A stretch of DNA of 64,000 bases from Gottschalkiaceae bacterium SANA. GTDB lineage: Bacteria; Bacillota; Clostridia; Tissierellales; GPF-1. Positions 16,564-24,863 of this stretch are shown piece after piece. Below the pieces are notes generated by a model that was not told the DNA's origin, did not search any database, and saw only the letters and a list, made by a program, of their open reading frames with translations. The position numbers were made by a program, and so were the translations under genes. The stretch is from NCBI GenBank assembly GCA_036323355.1, contig AP028876.1:1178001-1242000 (forward strand), written 5' to 3'. Within the stretch, counting starts at the first letter, position 1; every line of letters starts with the position of its first letter.

Positions 16564-18072
16564 ATGGAGAATTCATTTCTTTATAAAACATATCAAGCAA
16601 TCTCGAAGCGTATGATGATTATCCTGCTAATTCTTAGCATAGTCGGCGGATTAACCATCTATCATACAACGAATGATTATGTGTTTCAGTTTGAGGAGGT
16701 GGCAAGCCGCTTCATTGAACTGAGTAGAACGGAGGCTGAGGACTCCATACAAAACATGCTAAATCATTGGGTATCGAATGATATTTGGAATCGAACTCTA
16801 GAGGATGGGAAGACAGAGGATTTAGATCTGTTCTTGACTGAGCGAATTAGTCATAAAAGTATTAGTGATGCTGTGGTACTTTTTTTCAACGGCGAAAATT
16901 TAAGTTATGAATATGGTGATCATGATTGGAAAGCGGATTTTGCAAGTATGGGAATTGATGCCAATGCATCGATGGCTACATGGTATCAGTGGGAAAGCAA
17001 TACCTTATGGGCAAAATGTATTTCCAGAGCTGGAGATGTTACGCTTTTGTTGGCATATCCGGTAACGGAGGCTAATTTGTTATTCCTGAAGGTACCTTGG
17101 ATTGAAAAATCAATTGCTAACATAGAGATTGGGGATTTCTCAACTAACGAAAATCGTGACCTCTTTCATTGGCAAACCATCGTTCGTTCCTACCCGATTG
17201 ATTCAGAACTTCCTGCTTACATAAATGTTGAATATACCTTACATGATTTAGGTCGGTATTTCTATCTGCCTTATGGTCTGTATTTTATTATGGCATTTGG
17301 CTTGTATATATTCTTTAAGCATCAATACATTAAGTCGGCATTTTTGCCGGCAACAAATGCAATCAAACGACTTGAATCGCAGGTGGAGTTGATTGGATTG
17401 GGGGATTATAACCATCGGATGGTTCCGTCAGGATACCAAGAATTTGTTGGATTGGAAAACGAGATTAACGGATTATCTATGGCAATTCAGATGCGGAATG
17501 AAAGGTTGGAGCAAGATGTCGTTGAAGTTTATGCATTATTGATCAAGATGCTAGAATTCAAGGATCCTTATACGAAAGGGCATTCTGAGCGAGTTGCTAA
17601 TTACAGCTTAAAAATTGCAAACTATCTTGATTGTGATGAAGAGAGCAATATTTATTCGGCAGCTCTGTTGCATGATATTGGGAAAGTGGGCATACCTGGA
17701 AAAATTTTGAAAAAGCCAGGTTCTTTGACAACACTAGAGTTTGAAGAAGTCAAAACGCATTCAATGAAGGGGGTTGAAATGTTAAGTGGATACTCTCAGT
17801 TTCAGTCTATTCTTGATGGTGTGCGATATCATCACGAACGATTAGATGGAAGCGGGTATCCTCAGGGACTTGTTGGGGAAATGATTCCAATAGCAGCAAG
17901 AATTATTGCAGTAGCGGATGTATTTGATGCTTTAACATCGGATCGATCCTATCGCGATGCTATGAGTGTTGGCCGCGCGATTGCAATTCTTCAAGATGGC
18001 AAGGGTGTTCTATATGATGGTGATATTGTTGATGCCTTGATTTTTTGTATTCAGGAAGAAGAGGCTGGTTGA
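16564..18072 (+). CDS. Membrane-bound HD-GYP c-di-GMP phosphodiesterase
   Basis: A 502-residue sensor enzyme. Membrane helix at about 15-35, an extracytoplasmic sensing domain (about 36-235, family not recognised), a second helix near 240-257, a HAMP-like linker, then the HD-GYP domain (about 320-495). Catalytic motifs are intact: YTKGHSERVANYS, ALLHDIGKVGIPG near 368, HSMKGVEML, HHERLDGSGYPQGL near 422 and ADVFDALTSDR. HD-GYP enzymes hydrolyse c-di-GMP or related dinucleotides. CAGGAG lies about 11 bases before ATG. It stands alone, with a terminator after it. Confidence 0.9.
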   Translation: MENSFLYKTYQAISKRMMIILLILSIVGGLTIYHTTNDYVFQFEEVASRFIELSRTEAEDSIQNMLNHWVSNDIWNRTLEDGKTEDLDLFLTERISHKSISDAVVLFFNGENLSYEYGDHDWKADFASMGIDANASMATWYQWESNTLWAKCISRAGDVTLLLAYPVTEANLLFLKVPWIEKSIANIEIGDFSTNENRDLFHWQTIVRSYPIDSELPAYINVEYTLHDLGRYFYLPYGLYFIMAFGLYIFFKHQYIKSAFLPATNAIKRLESQVELIGLGDYNHRMVPSGYQEFVGLENEINGLSMAIQMRNERLEQDVVEVYALLIKMLEFKDPYTKGHSERVANYSLKIANYLDCDEESNIYSAALLHDIGKVGIPGKILKKPGSLTTLEFEEVKTHSMKGVEMLSGYSQFQSILDGVRYHHERLDGSGYPQGLVGEMIPIAARIIAVADVFDALTSDRSYRDAMSVGRAIAILQDGKGVLYDGDIVDALIFCIQEEEAG

Positions 18073-18188
18073 AAAGGCAAGGTGAATAAGAACTGTGCGA
18101 AAAGATTGTTAGGGAGCATTCAATAATTCTAATGGTTGAGCTTGACGTTTGCCTATGATAATATGATGCAAGGAAATGAAAATCTGAT

Positions 18189-18220
18189 AAGATCATTCCG
18201 TTTTGGGATGATCTTTATCT
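18189..18220 (+). terminator. Terminator between HD-GYP gene and permease
   Basis: AAGATCATTCC pairs with GGGATGATCTT (one G-T pair) and is followed by TATCTTTGTT. Weak T run. Confidence 0.65.
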
Positions 18221-18261
18221 TTGTTATTTAATCATAAGAATACATAAATTAAGGAGAAGCT

Positions 18262-19599
18262 ATGGATGGATTGAAGCAGAAGTATGGATTACCGACAGCT
18301 ATAGCCATGGTCGTTGGAATTGTAATTGGATCTGGGGTATTTTTTAAAGCGGATGATGTATTGACTCTTACCGATGGCAATGTGTTTATGGCCTTGGTAG
18401 CCTGGGGTCTTGGTGCCTTTTCCATGATTTTTGGCGCATTGTGTTTTGCCGAGTTTGCGGGGCGGATCGAACGATCCAATGGAATTGTGGATTATATGGA
18501 AATTGCTTATGGAAATCGAATGGGCTATCTGATCGGCTGGTTCAATTGTGTATTGTATTCTTCGGCTTTATGTGCGATTTTAGCGTGGGTCAGTTCTCTT
18601 TATACCATGATCCTTCTGGGCAGCGACAATCCATCAAATTCTCTTGCAACTTGGCTTTTGGCAGTGAGTTACATGCTACTGATCTATATCATGAATTACA
18701 TAGCACCCTTATTGGCTGGTAAGTTTCAGGTAACAACAACGTTGATTAAGCTGATTCCACTGACCTTGATTGCAGTATTGGGTGTTGTGAGCGGAATGAT
18801 GAATGGCGTTTTAGTAGAAAATATGAGAGCAGCAGCCTCGGGGATTACAAAGTCTGGCGGCACATTGGCATCTGCCGTTGTTGCGACAGCTTTTGCTTAT
18901 GAGGGTTGGATTTTAGCGATTACGATAAACAGTGAAATTAAGGATTCTAAAAAAAATCTGCCCAAGGCTTTGGTTTTAGGAACAGCGATTGTATTTGTTG
19001 TCTATGTGATCTATTTCTTGGGGATTACCAGTTCTTTGCCGACGGATGTGATTTTGACGCAAGGGGATCAAGCGGTCAGTATGGTGGCAAATAATATGTT
19101 TGGCACGATTGGCGGAAGTATCCTTACTGCATTTGTTGTGATTTCCTGCCTAGGCACCTTAAACGGTTTGGCTTTGACAAATTCGAGAATTCCATATTCC
19201 TTGGCAATTCGAAACCAGGGGCCTGCACCAAAGTTTTTTGCTAAAGTGGATCCGAAGACAAATATGCCGCGGCATTCAGCGATAGGTGCTTTTGTGATTT
19301 CGATGATGTATCTGGCAATCTGGTATGGAAGTTTGAACAATGTGTTTGGTCGTTATATCGGTTTGGATGAAATACCGATTGTGATGATTTATGGATTTTA
19401 TATTCTTTTGTATGTTTGGTATATGAAAAATTTCAATGATTTGAATGTGTTTAATCGATATGTAAAACCGATTTGCGCGATTTTAGGCGCAATGGTCATT
19501 GTTGTTGGTGGTATTCAAAATCCGAATGTCGGAATCTATATGTTGATTTCTCTTGTCTTGATTTTGAGCGGTTTGATCTTTTATCGCAAGCAAGTTTAA
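18262..19599 (+). CDS. APC-superfamily amino-acid permease (copy 1)
   Basis: A 445-residue membrane protein of about 12 helices. The first helix carries the amino-acid carboxylate-binding loop GIVIGSGVFF, and the family motif AFAYEGW is in helix 6. Resembles LAT/SteT-type transporters for neutral amino acids; substrate not determined. Good ribosome site (AAGGAG before ATG). The next gene is a close paralogue of the same length with long identical stretches, showing tandem duplication. Each copy has its own terminator, so they may be expressed separately. Confidence 0.88.
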   Translation: MDGLKQKYGLPTAIAMVVGIVIGSGVFFKADDVLTLTDGNVFMALVAWGLGAFSMIFGALCFAEFAGRIERSNGIVDYMEIAYGNRMGYLIGWFNCVLYSSALCAILAWVSSLYTMILLGSDNPSNSLATWLLAVSYMLLIYIMNYIAPLLAGKFQVTTTLIKLIPLTLIAVLGVVSGMMNGVLVENMRAAASGITKSGGTLASAVVATAFAYEGWILAITINSEIKDSKKNLPKALVLGTAIVFVVYVIYFLGITSSLPTDVILTQGDQAVSMVANNMFGTIGGSILTAFVVISCLGTLNGLALTNSRIPYSLAIRNQGPAPKFFAKVDPKTNMPRHSAIGAFVISMMYLAIWYGSLNNVFGRYIGLDEIPIVMIYGFYILLYVWYMKNFNDLNVFNRYVKPICAILGAMVIVVGGIQNPNVGIYMLISLVLILSGLIFYRKQV

Positions 19600-19639
19600 A
19601 CGCTGTTAAGCGATTATGTGAAATGAATAGATTGATCAC

Positions 19640-19682
19640 AAGCCCCTGCGGATCAGTGAAATAGATCTGCAGGGCTTTTATT
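19640..19682 (+). terminator. Terminator after permease copy 1
   Basis: AAGCCCCTGCGGATC pairs with GATCTGCAGGGCTT with one bulge, followed by TTATT. Confidence 0.75.
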
Positions 19683-19770
19683 GTGGCATGGAAAGTGGGT
19701 ATGAGATAGGTAATCAGTTGGAATACTTGTATGCAGAAATTTTTAGAAAATTTGAAGAGAAGGAGATGTT

Positions 19771-21111
19771 ATGGAAGGATTAAGTAAAAAATATGGCTTG
19801 CCGACAGCGATTGCCATGGTGGTAGGTGTGGTAATTGGTTCGGGTGTGTTCTTTAAAGCAGATGATGTGTTGGTCCTAACCGACGGGAATGTTCTATTGG
19901 CCCTGATTGCGTGGGGGCTTGGTGCCTTTGCCATGATATTTGGAGCTATGTGTTTTGCAGAGTTTGCAGGACGTATCGAAAGAACTAACGGAATTGTTGA
20001 TTATACAGAAATTGCATATGGAAAGCGCGTCGGTTATTTAACAGGTTGGTTTAATTGCGTGATTTATTTTTCGCCCTTGTCTGCAATTTTGGCATGGGTG
20101 AGTTCTCTATACACGATGATCCTAATGGGCAGTGATAATCCTTCTAATTCTTTGGCAACATGGTTTCTTGCAGTGGTATACATGGTGATGATCTATTTGA
20201 TGAATTATATGGCACCAATTATTGCAGGAAAATTCCAGGTGACAACAACGGTGATTAAGTTGATTCCCTTGGCTTTAATTGCGTTTCTGGGTGTTATTGG
20301 TGGAATCACCAATGGTATTTTTGTTGAAAATATGCGCATGGGCGTCAGCGGCATAAGCAAATCGGGAGGTACTTTGGCATCTGCCGTGGTTGCTACTGCA
20401 TTTGCCTATGAAGGTTGGATTGTTGCTGTTACAGTTAACAGTGAAATAAAAGATTCCAAGAAGAATTTGCCGAAGGCCTTGGTAATGGGGACTTTTATCG
20501 TTTTTTTTATTTATATTTTGTACTTTTTGGGCATCACCAGCTCACTGCCAGCGGAGCAGATCCTCATACAAGGGGATCAAGCCGTTTCTTCTGTAGCGAA
20601 CAATTTGTTTGGTAATGTGGGTGGCAGTATTTTGATTGCTTTTGTTGTTGTTTCGTGCCTTGGTACATTAAATGGTTTGGCTTTGAGCAATTCGCGCATC
20701 CCTTATTCGCTGGCTATTCGTGGACAAGGACCTGCACCTAAATTCTTTTCAAAGGTGGATAAAAAGACGAATATGCCACGACATTCAGCAATTGCAGCCT
20801 TTGCTTTGTCGATCATTTATCTTGTTCTTTGGTATGCTAGCTTGAACAATCTGTTTGGTATGTATATCGGATTGGATGAGATTCCAATTGTTATGGTCTA
20901 TGGCATTTATATTATTTTGTATGTTTGGTATATGAGAAATTTCAAGGATTTGAATTTCTTCAATCGATATGTGAAGCCTATTTGTGCCATTCTTGGTGCC
21001 TTGGTCATCGTTGTCGGAGGTATTCAAAATCCCAATGTTGGAATCTATATGTTGATTTCTCTTGTGATTATTTTGAGTGGTTTGCTCTTTTACCGCAAGG
21101 ATGCGGCTTGA
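19771..21111 (+). CDS. APC-superfamily amino-acid permease (copy 2)
   Basis: A 446-residue paralogue of the preceding permease. It shares the N-terminus KYGLPTAIAMVVG, the loop GVVIGSGVFFKADDVL, helix-6 AFAYEGW, and the C-terminal NPNVGIYMLISLV. Differences cluster in helices 3-4 (YFSPLSAILAW against YSSALCAILAW) and in the 5-6 loop, which could shift substrate range. GAAGGAGATG-type ribosome site. Followed by its own terminator. Confidence 0.88.
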   Translation: MEGLSKKYGLPTAIAMVVGVVIGSGVFFKADDVLVLTDGNVLLALIAWGLGAFAMIFGAMCFAEFAGRIERTNGIVDYTEIAYGKRVGYLTGWFNCVIYFSPLSAILAWVSSLYTMILMGSDNPSNSLATWFLAVVYMVMIYLMNYMAPIIAGKFQVTTTVIKLIPLALIAFLGVIGGITNGIFVENMRMGVSGISKSGGTLASAVVATAFAYEGWIVAVTVNSEIKDSKKNLPKALVMGTFIVFFIYILYFLGITSSLPAEQILIQGDQAVSSVANNLFGNVGGSILIAFVVVSCLGTLNGLALSNSRIPYSLAIRGQGPAPKFFSKVDKKTNMPRHSAIAAFALSIIYLVLWYASLNNLFGMYIGLDEIPIVMVYGIYIILYVWYMRNFKDLNFFNRYVKPICAILGALVIVVGGIQNPNVGIYMLISLVIILSGLLFYRKDAA

Positions 21112-21142
21112 CCATAAATTGCAGCTTGTATAAATATATTGA

Positions 21143-21186
21143 AAGCTCTACGGATGAATGGCTGAAACTTCGTAGAGTTTTTTTTT
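21143..21186 (+). terminator. Terminator after permease copy 2
   Basis: CTCTACG at about 21146-21152 pairs with CGTAGAG at 21171-21177, followed by nine T. Confidence 0.85.
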
Positions 21187-21258
21187 AGTTAAGAGTGACT
21201 GCTAGTTTTGAATTGTGATATGATTGATCATATTTTACAGAATGGAAGTGGTTGGATT

Positions 21259-21930
21259 ATGGCAAAAGTCGTGAAAATTAAGAAGTCGAAATTAACTCCG
21301 TGTTTAGCAGTTTGCAGAGATGCAAGGAGTGAGTTGCTTGAAAGCATGGAGAAGGAAGAGGATCTAAGCGATCTTCATTTGCAACAACAAAACGTAGAAG
21401 ATGAACGATTTGATAATCTTTATTTTGAAAATGTGTTTTTTGATCATTGTACATTTTCGAAGACAGTGATGGAGCGATGCTCCTTTAGAAATGTGGTCTT
21501 TGATTCCTGTGCCTTTCCCAATTGCGATTTTTCCCATAGTTGGTTTAGTCAGTGTGAGTTCAAAAGCTCTCAATTGGTAGGTGCTAATTTTTCGGAATGC
21601 AAGTTTATTGATTTTACAATTGAAAAGAGTGCATTGCGGTATGCGAATTTCACCAAGGCTCAGTTCGATAAGTGTGCTATTGTGGATAGCGATCTATCGG
21701 ACACTTTTTTTGCGGGCTGTAAGCTGAAGTCTTTTGAAACTAAAGAGTCACAGTATATTCGGACTGAGTTTTTTCAAACGTCCTTAAAGGGTGTAGATTT
21801 TTCTGCTTGTGATTTGGAGGGAATTTGTGTTTCGGAGTATGCGGAAGAATTGAAGGGTGTAATTGTGAATGTCTATCAAGCCGTTGAGTTGTCCAAATTA
21901 TTAGGTTTGCAAATCAAAGAGGATGAGTAA
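21259..21930 (+). CDS. Pentapeptide-repeat protein
   Basis: A 223-residue protein if started at ATG 21259 (weak ribosome site); a TTG at 21208 would add 17 residues. From about residue 48 it is built of five-residue repeats with central Phe/Leu, for example FENVFFDHCTFSKTVMERCS and FSECKFIDFTIEKSALRYAN, forming a right-handed quadrilateral beta-helix. It is unusually Cys-rich. Pentapeptide proteins include Qnr/McbG DNA mimics that protect gyrase, but many have other roles, so no function is assigned. Single gene with a strong terminator. Confidence 0.85.
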   Translation: MAKVVKIKKSKLTPCLAVCRDARSELLESMEKEEDLSDLHLQQQNVEDERFDNLYFENVFFDHCTFSKTVMERCSFRNVVFDSCAFPNCDFSHSWFSQCEFKSSQLVGANFSECKFIDFTIEKSALRYANFTKAQFDKCAIVDSDLSDTFFAGCKLKSFETKESQYIRTEFFQTSLKGVDFSACDLEGICVSEYAEELKGVIVNVYQAVELSKLLGLQIKEDE

Positions 21931-21932
21931 AG

Positions 21933-21962
21933 GCTATCGAATTGATTCGATAGCTTTTTTTA
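21933..21962 (+). terminator. Terminator after pentapeptide gene
   Basis: GCTATCGAAT and ATTCGATAGC form a tight hairpin (21933-21954) followed by seven T. Confidence 0.9.
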
Positions 21963-22026
21963 TTTTTTGCTTAAAAAGTGGGTGCTCCGAAACTCATAAG
22001 GATGATTCCAAAGGTCCCATTGAATA

Positions 22027-22479
22027 TCATGGCCGAGCAATTCTGTTCAGGTCCGATTTTATGGTTGAAAGGTTGATCAGGGTATTGGTCTTTTGAACAC
22101 TAAAGATGCCTTTTAATCTCTTGCTGATGAACTGTTCGAGTTCTTGTGTGTCTATCAGGATGACTTTGAGTAGATAGTCGTATTCTCCGGCAATATGATG
22201 ACATTCTAGGACCTCGGGAAAGGAAAGTATTGATTCTCGAAATTGGGGAATGGAAGCGCCGCCCTTGAGGGAAACAAAGACAAAAGCCATTAAACTCAGG
22301 TCCATTTTATTGTGATTGAGTTTCATGGTAAACTGCTCGATGACACCGGCTTCTTCTAATTTTTTAATTCTTTCAGAAACTGCGGGCGTCGATAAGCTGA
22401 CTAATTTAGAGATCTCAGATACCGTGGCACGGCTGTTTTTATCCAGTGCATGTAGGATGGCAAGGTCTGTATGGTCCAT
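22027..22479 (-). CDS. Lrp/AsnC family regulator
   Basis: A 150-residue feast/famine regulator: N-terminal AsnC-type helix-turn-helix (residues 4-50, ILHALDKNSRATVSEISKLV and STPAVSERIKKLEEAGVI) and a C-terminal RAM ligand-binding domain (about 65-140, HHIAGEYDYLLKVILIDTQE is the effector loop). Such proteins sense amino acids. GGAGGAAATT precedes ATG 22479. It is divergent from the aromatic amino-acid operon, with a 10-bp inverted repeat between them, so control of that operon is possible but unproven. Confidence 0.9.
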   Translation of the reverse strand: MDHTDLAILHALDKNSRATVSEISKLVSLSTPAVSERIKKLEEAGVIEQFTMKLNHNKMDLSLMAFVFVSLKGGASIPQFRESILSFPEVLECHHIAGEYDYLLKVILIDTQELEQFISKRLKGIFSVQKTNTLINLSTIKSDLNRIARP

Positions 22480-22590
22480 AATTTCCTCCTGTTCTCTGTA
22501 TTTAAATCAATTTTATACGAATTCCTATTAATTGTAAACGATTTATTGTTAATGCAAATATATAATAAGTAAACTGAGATTAAACCTTAT

Positions 22591-22627
22591 AAAATATTGA
22601 GAACGAATATGCATTTATCAATATTTT
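22591..22627. promoter_or_regulatory. Inverted repeat between lrp-type gene and aro operon
   Basis: AAAATATTGA at 22591-22600 and TCAATATTTT at 22618-22627 are perfect 10-bp arms. It lies in the A/T-rich divergent region and could be an Lrp-family binding site; inference only. Confidence 0.4.
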
Positions 22628-22690
22628 AGGATTTTTCATGCAAACCGTATCTATGAAAACGCTTCCTTGGGAATAATTGACTTTTATTGG

Positions 22691-22719
22691 TTGACAATGT
22701 GTGACGAAAGCTTTACACT
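22691..22719 (+). promoter_or_regulatory. Promoter of the aromatic amino-acid operon
   Basis: TTGACA at 22691-22696 and TACACT at 22714-22719 with a 17-base spacer. Expected transcript start is near 22726, just before the ribosome site of the leader peptide. Confidence 0.85.
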
Positions 22720-22745
22720 AATAAAAAATCCAGTGAGGAGTCGCT

Positions 22746-22910
22746 ATGAATCGATTGATTGAAGCAATCAAAGAGAGCGCAACACAATTGAAGCAACAAG
22801 CAATTGCATATTTTACGTTCTTCTTCCAAGGCTATTATTTTTATTATGGCGTTGGCTATTTTGCATTCAATCATATACGAACAAATCGAATCATAGGGGA
22901 ACCGGCATAG
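22746..22910 (+). CDS. Phe/Tyr-rich leader peptide of the aro operon
   Basis: A 54-codon reading frame with its own ribosome site GTGAGGAG (22733-22740), starting about 20 bases after the predicted transcript start. Residues 22-41 read YFTFFFQGYYFYYGVGYFAF: seven Phe and six Tyr in 20 residues, none elsewhere in the peptide and no Trp. It ends 23 bases before an intrinsic terminator that precedes DAHP synthase. This is the layout of ribosome-mediated attenuation (compare E. coli pheL). A ribosome short of charged Phe- or Tyr-tRNA would stall at 22809-22868. The peptide itself probably has no other role. Confidence 0.85.
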   Translation: MNRLIEAIKESATQLKQQAIAYFTFFFQGYYFYYGVGYFAFNHIRTNRIIGEPA

Positions 22911-22966
22911 GAAATGCACCTTACTACTAGCTGCGGGGAATCGAAATGATTCCTCGCATTTTTTTT
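22902..22966 (+). terminator. Attenuator: terminator with candidate antiterminator
   Basis: Terminator stem GCGGGGAATC (22933-22942) with GATTCCTCGC (22948-22957), one G-U pair, a GAAAT loop and eight T from 22959. A competing stem is possible between CCGGCATAG (22902-22910, which contains the leader stop codon) and CTAGCTGCGG (22927-22936), eight pairs with small bulges, using the foot of the terminator 5' arm. A ribosome at the leader stop would mask the first strand and allow termination; a ribosome stalled upstream would leave it free. The terminator is clear; the antiterminator is inferred. Confidence 0.75.
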
Positions 22967-22992
22967 ATGTTTTTTTGAAAGGGAGGAAAATT

Positions 22993-24006
22993 ATGGTTAT
23001 TGTAATGAAGAAGAATGCAACAGACAAGGATATTCAAGCGGTGGTCGATCATATCCACAAGAATGGAAATGAGGCAGATGTAAGTTCAGGACCAAACCGA
23101 ACAGTAATCGGCGTGATTGGAGATACCTTTAAATTTGAACTGTCTGAGTTTATCATGGATCCGATGGTGGATAAAGCGTATCGCATTACGGTTCCTTATA
23201 AATTGGCCAGTCGATCTTTCAAGGAAGAAAACACGGTTGTCATGGTAGGCAATGTGCCTGTAGGTGATGGATCATTTGCTGTTATTGCCGGACCTTGTGC
23301 CATTGAAAGCCGAGAGCAAATGATGGCATCTGCAAAAGCGGTAAAAGCGGGCGGCGCGAATATTCTTCGCGGCGGGGCCTACAAACCGAGAACATCGCCA
23401 TATAGTTTTCAAGGAATGGGCGTTGAAGGGTTAAAATTATTGAAGGAAGCAGGTCAAATGACTGGGCTTCCAACTGTGACGGAATTGATGAGCATTGCAG
23501 ATTATGAGGTTGTAGCAGAACATGCGGATCTGATTCAGATCGGTGCTCGTAATATGCAAAACTTTGCATTGCTAAAGCGTGTTGGACGTGGTAACAAGCC
23601 AGTATTGTTGAAACGCGGTATGTCAGCAACCTTAGAAGAATTACTGGTAGCGGCGGAATACATCATGTCGGAAGGCAATCGAAATGTCATTTTGTGCGAG
23701 AGAGGGATCCGTACCTTTGAGAAGTACATGAGAAACACCTTGGATCTAAATGTGGTTACGGCGATCAAGGAAATGTCTCATTTACCGATAATGATTGATC
23801 CAAGTCATGCATCGGGTAGACGAAATATGGTCATTCCAATGTCAAGGGCATCTGCAGCAATTAAAGCGGATGGTTTGATGGTCGAGGTTCATTCAAACCC
23901 GGATGAAGCACTTTGCGACGGCGGACAATCTTTGTATCCAGAGCATTTTGAGAATTTGATGCAATCTGTAAGAGTGGTGCACGAAGCGGTACGCGACCTG
24001 AAATAG
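22993..24006 (+). CDS. aroF: DAHP synthase, type I-beta with N-terminal ferredoxin-like domain
   Basis: A 337-residue 3-deoxy-D-arabino-heptulosonate 7-phosphate synthase, the first step of the shikimate pathway (PEP + erythrose 4-phosphate). Residues 1-70 form the ferredoxin-like regulatory domain known from Thermotoga DAHPS, where Tyr/Phe inhibit. The barrel shows AGPCAIESREQM, GGAYKPRTSPYSFQG, GARNMQNFALLK, LKRGMSATLEELL, CERGIRTFE and IDPSHASGRR. Start ATG 22993 lies six bases after GGGAGG; the TTG at 22975 falls near the attenuator T run. First structural gene of a six-gene operon behind the Phe/Tyr leader. Confidence 0.95.
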   Translation: MVIVMKKNATDKDIQAVVDHIHKNGNEADVSSGPNRTVIGVIGDTFKFELSEFIMDPMVDKAYRITVPYKLASRSFKEENTVVMVGNVPVGDGSFAVIAGPCAIESREQMMASAKAVKAGGANILRGGAYKPRTSPYSFQGMGVEGLKLLKEAGQMTGLPTVTELMSIADYEVVAEHADLIQIGARNMQNFALLKRVGRGNKPVLLKRGMSATLEELLVAAEYIMSEGNRNVILCERGIRTFEKYMRNTLDLNVVTAIKEMSHLPIMIDPSHASGRRNMVIPMSRASAAIKADGLMVEVHSNPDEALCDGGQSLYPEHFENLMQSVRVVHEAVRDLK

Positions 24007-24017
24007 GAGGAAGAGTG

Positions 24018-24860
24018 ATGGAATCAGACTTTAAGCGAATCTTGGTAGTTGGATTGGGATTGATGGGCGGCTCTTTTGCGAAGGCGATTCGTTACGCGGT
24101 TCCTGCAATTAAAATGGATGGACTGGATTTGGATTGTAAATCGGTGGAGGCAGCTAAAGCTCTCGGCGTTATTGATGCAGGATTTTGTCAGACACAAGAA
24201 GAAAAATATGACTTGATTGTCTTGGCTACACCCTTGGGTGCGTATTCAACCATTATCAATCAGTTGATTCCATGGATGTCAGAAGGGGCTTTGGTAACGG
24301 ATTTGGGTAGTGTCAAGGGACGGGTACATCGAGAGGTTGAGCCCTTGTTGCCGGACTTTGTTTCCTTTTTAGGCGGGCATCCCATGTGTGGGGCAGAATT
24401 CAATGGCTTCTCCGCATCGCGAACTGATTTGTTCGATGGGAAGGTATTCTTTTTAACTGGCCAAACCAATTCCGCCATTGTGAAGGCCTATATTCGGATA
24501 TTGCAAGCGATTGATGTACAAATCGTTAAGACGAGTCCGGCCGAACATGATACAATGGTAGCAAAAACGAGTCATATGCCTCACTTATCAGCAGTATTGC
24601 TTTCTTCTTTGCTGGAAAGTGCAGAGACTTGCAAAAATTACATTGGAGAAGGATTTCGAGACTCAACGCGTATTGCTGCTGGTGATCCGAGGGTGTGGAG
24701 GGATATCTTCTTATATAATGCACCGGCGATTCTTGAGGATTTGGAAGTCTTTCAAAATAAACTCAATCACTTAAAGGACTGCTTGAAGTCGGAAAACGGA
24801 ACAGAAATATTGGAAACACTAGCCATAAGTAAGGGAATTCAAGAGGGAATAAAGGAGTAG
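24018..24860 (+). CDS. tyrA: Prephenate dehydrogenase
   Basis: A 280-residue NAD(P)-dependent enzyme of tyrosine synthesis. Rossmann motif VGLGLMGGSFAKAI at the N-terminus, the active-site region GGHPMCGAEFNGFSASRTDLF, and the C-terminal helical domain with GFRDSTRIAAGDPRVWRDIF. No ACT domain, so feedback control by tyrosine may act elsewhere. Start ATG 24018 is seven bases after AGGAGG; a GTG three bases earlier is the alternative. Spacing of 11 bases from aroF and three from aroB shows a tight operon. Confidence 0.93.
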   Translation: MESDFKRILVVGLGLMGGSFAKAIRYAVPAIKMDGLDLDCKSVEAAKALGVIDAGFCQTQEEKYDLIVLATPLGAYSTIINQLIPWMSEGALVTDLGSVKGRVHREVEPLLPDFVSFLGGHPMCGAEFNGFSASRTDLFDGKVFFLTGQTNSAIVKAYIRILQAIDVQIVKTSPAEHDTMVAKTSHMPHLSAVLLSSLLESAETCKNYIGEGFRDSTRIAAGDPRVWRDIFLYNAPAILEDLEVFQNKLNHLKDCLKSENGTEILETLAISKGIQEGIKE

Positions 24861-24863
24861 GGT

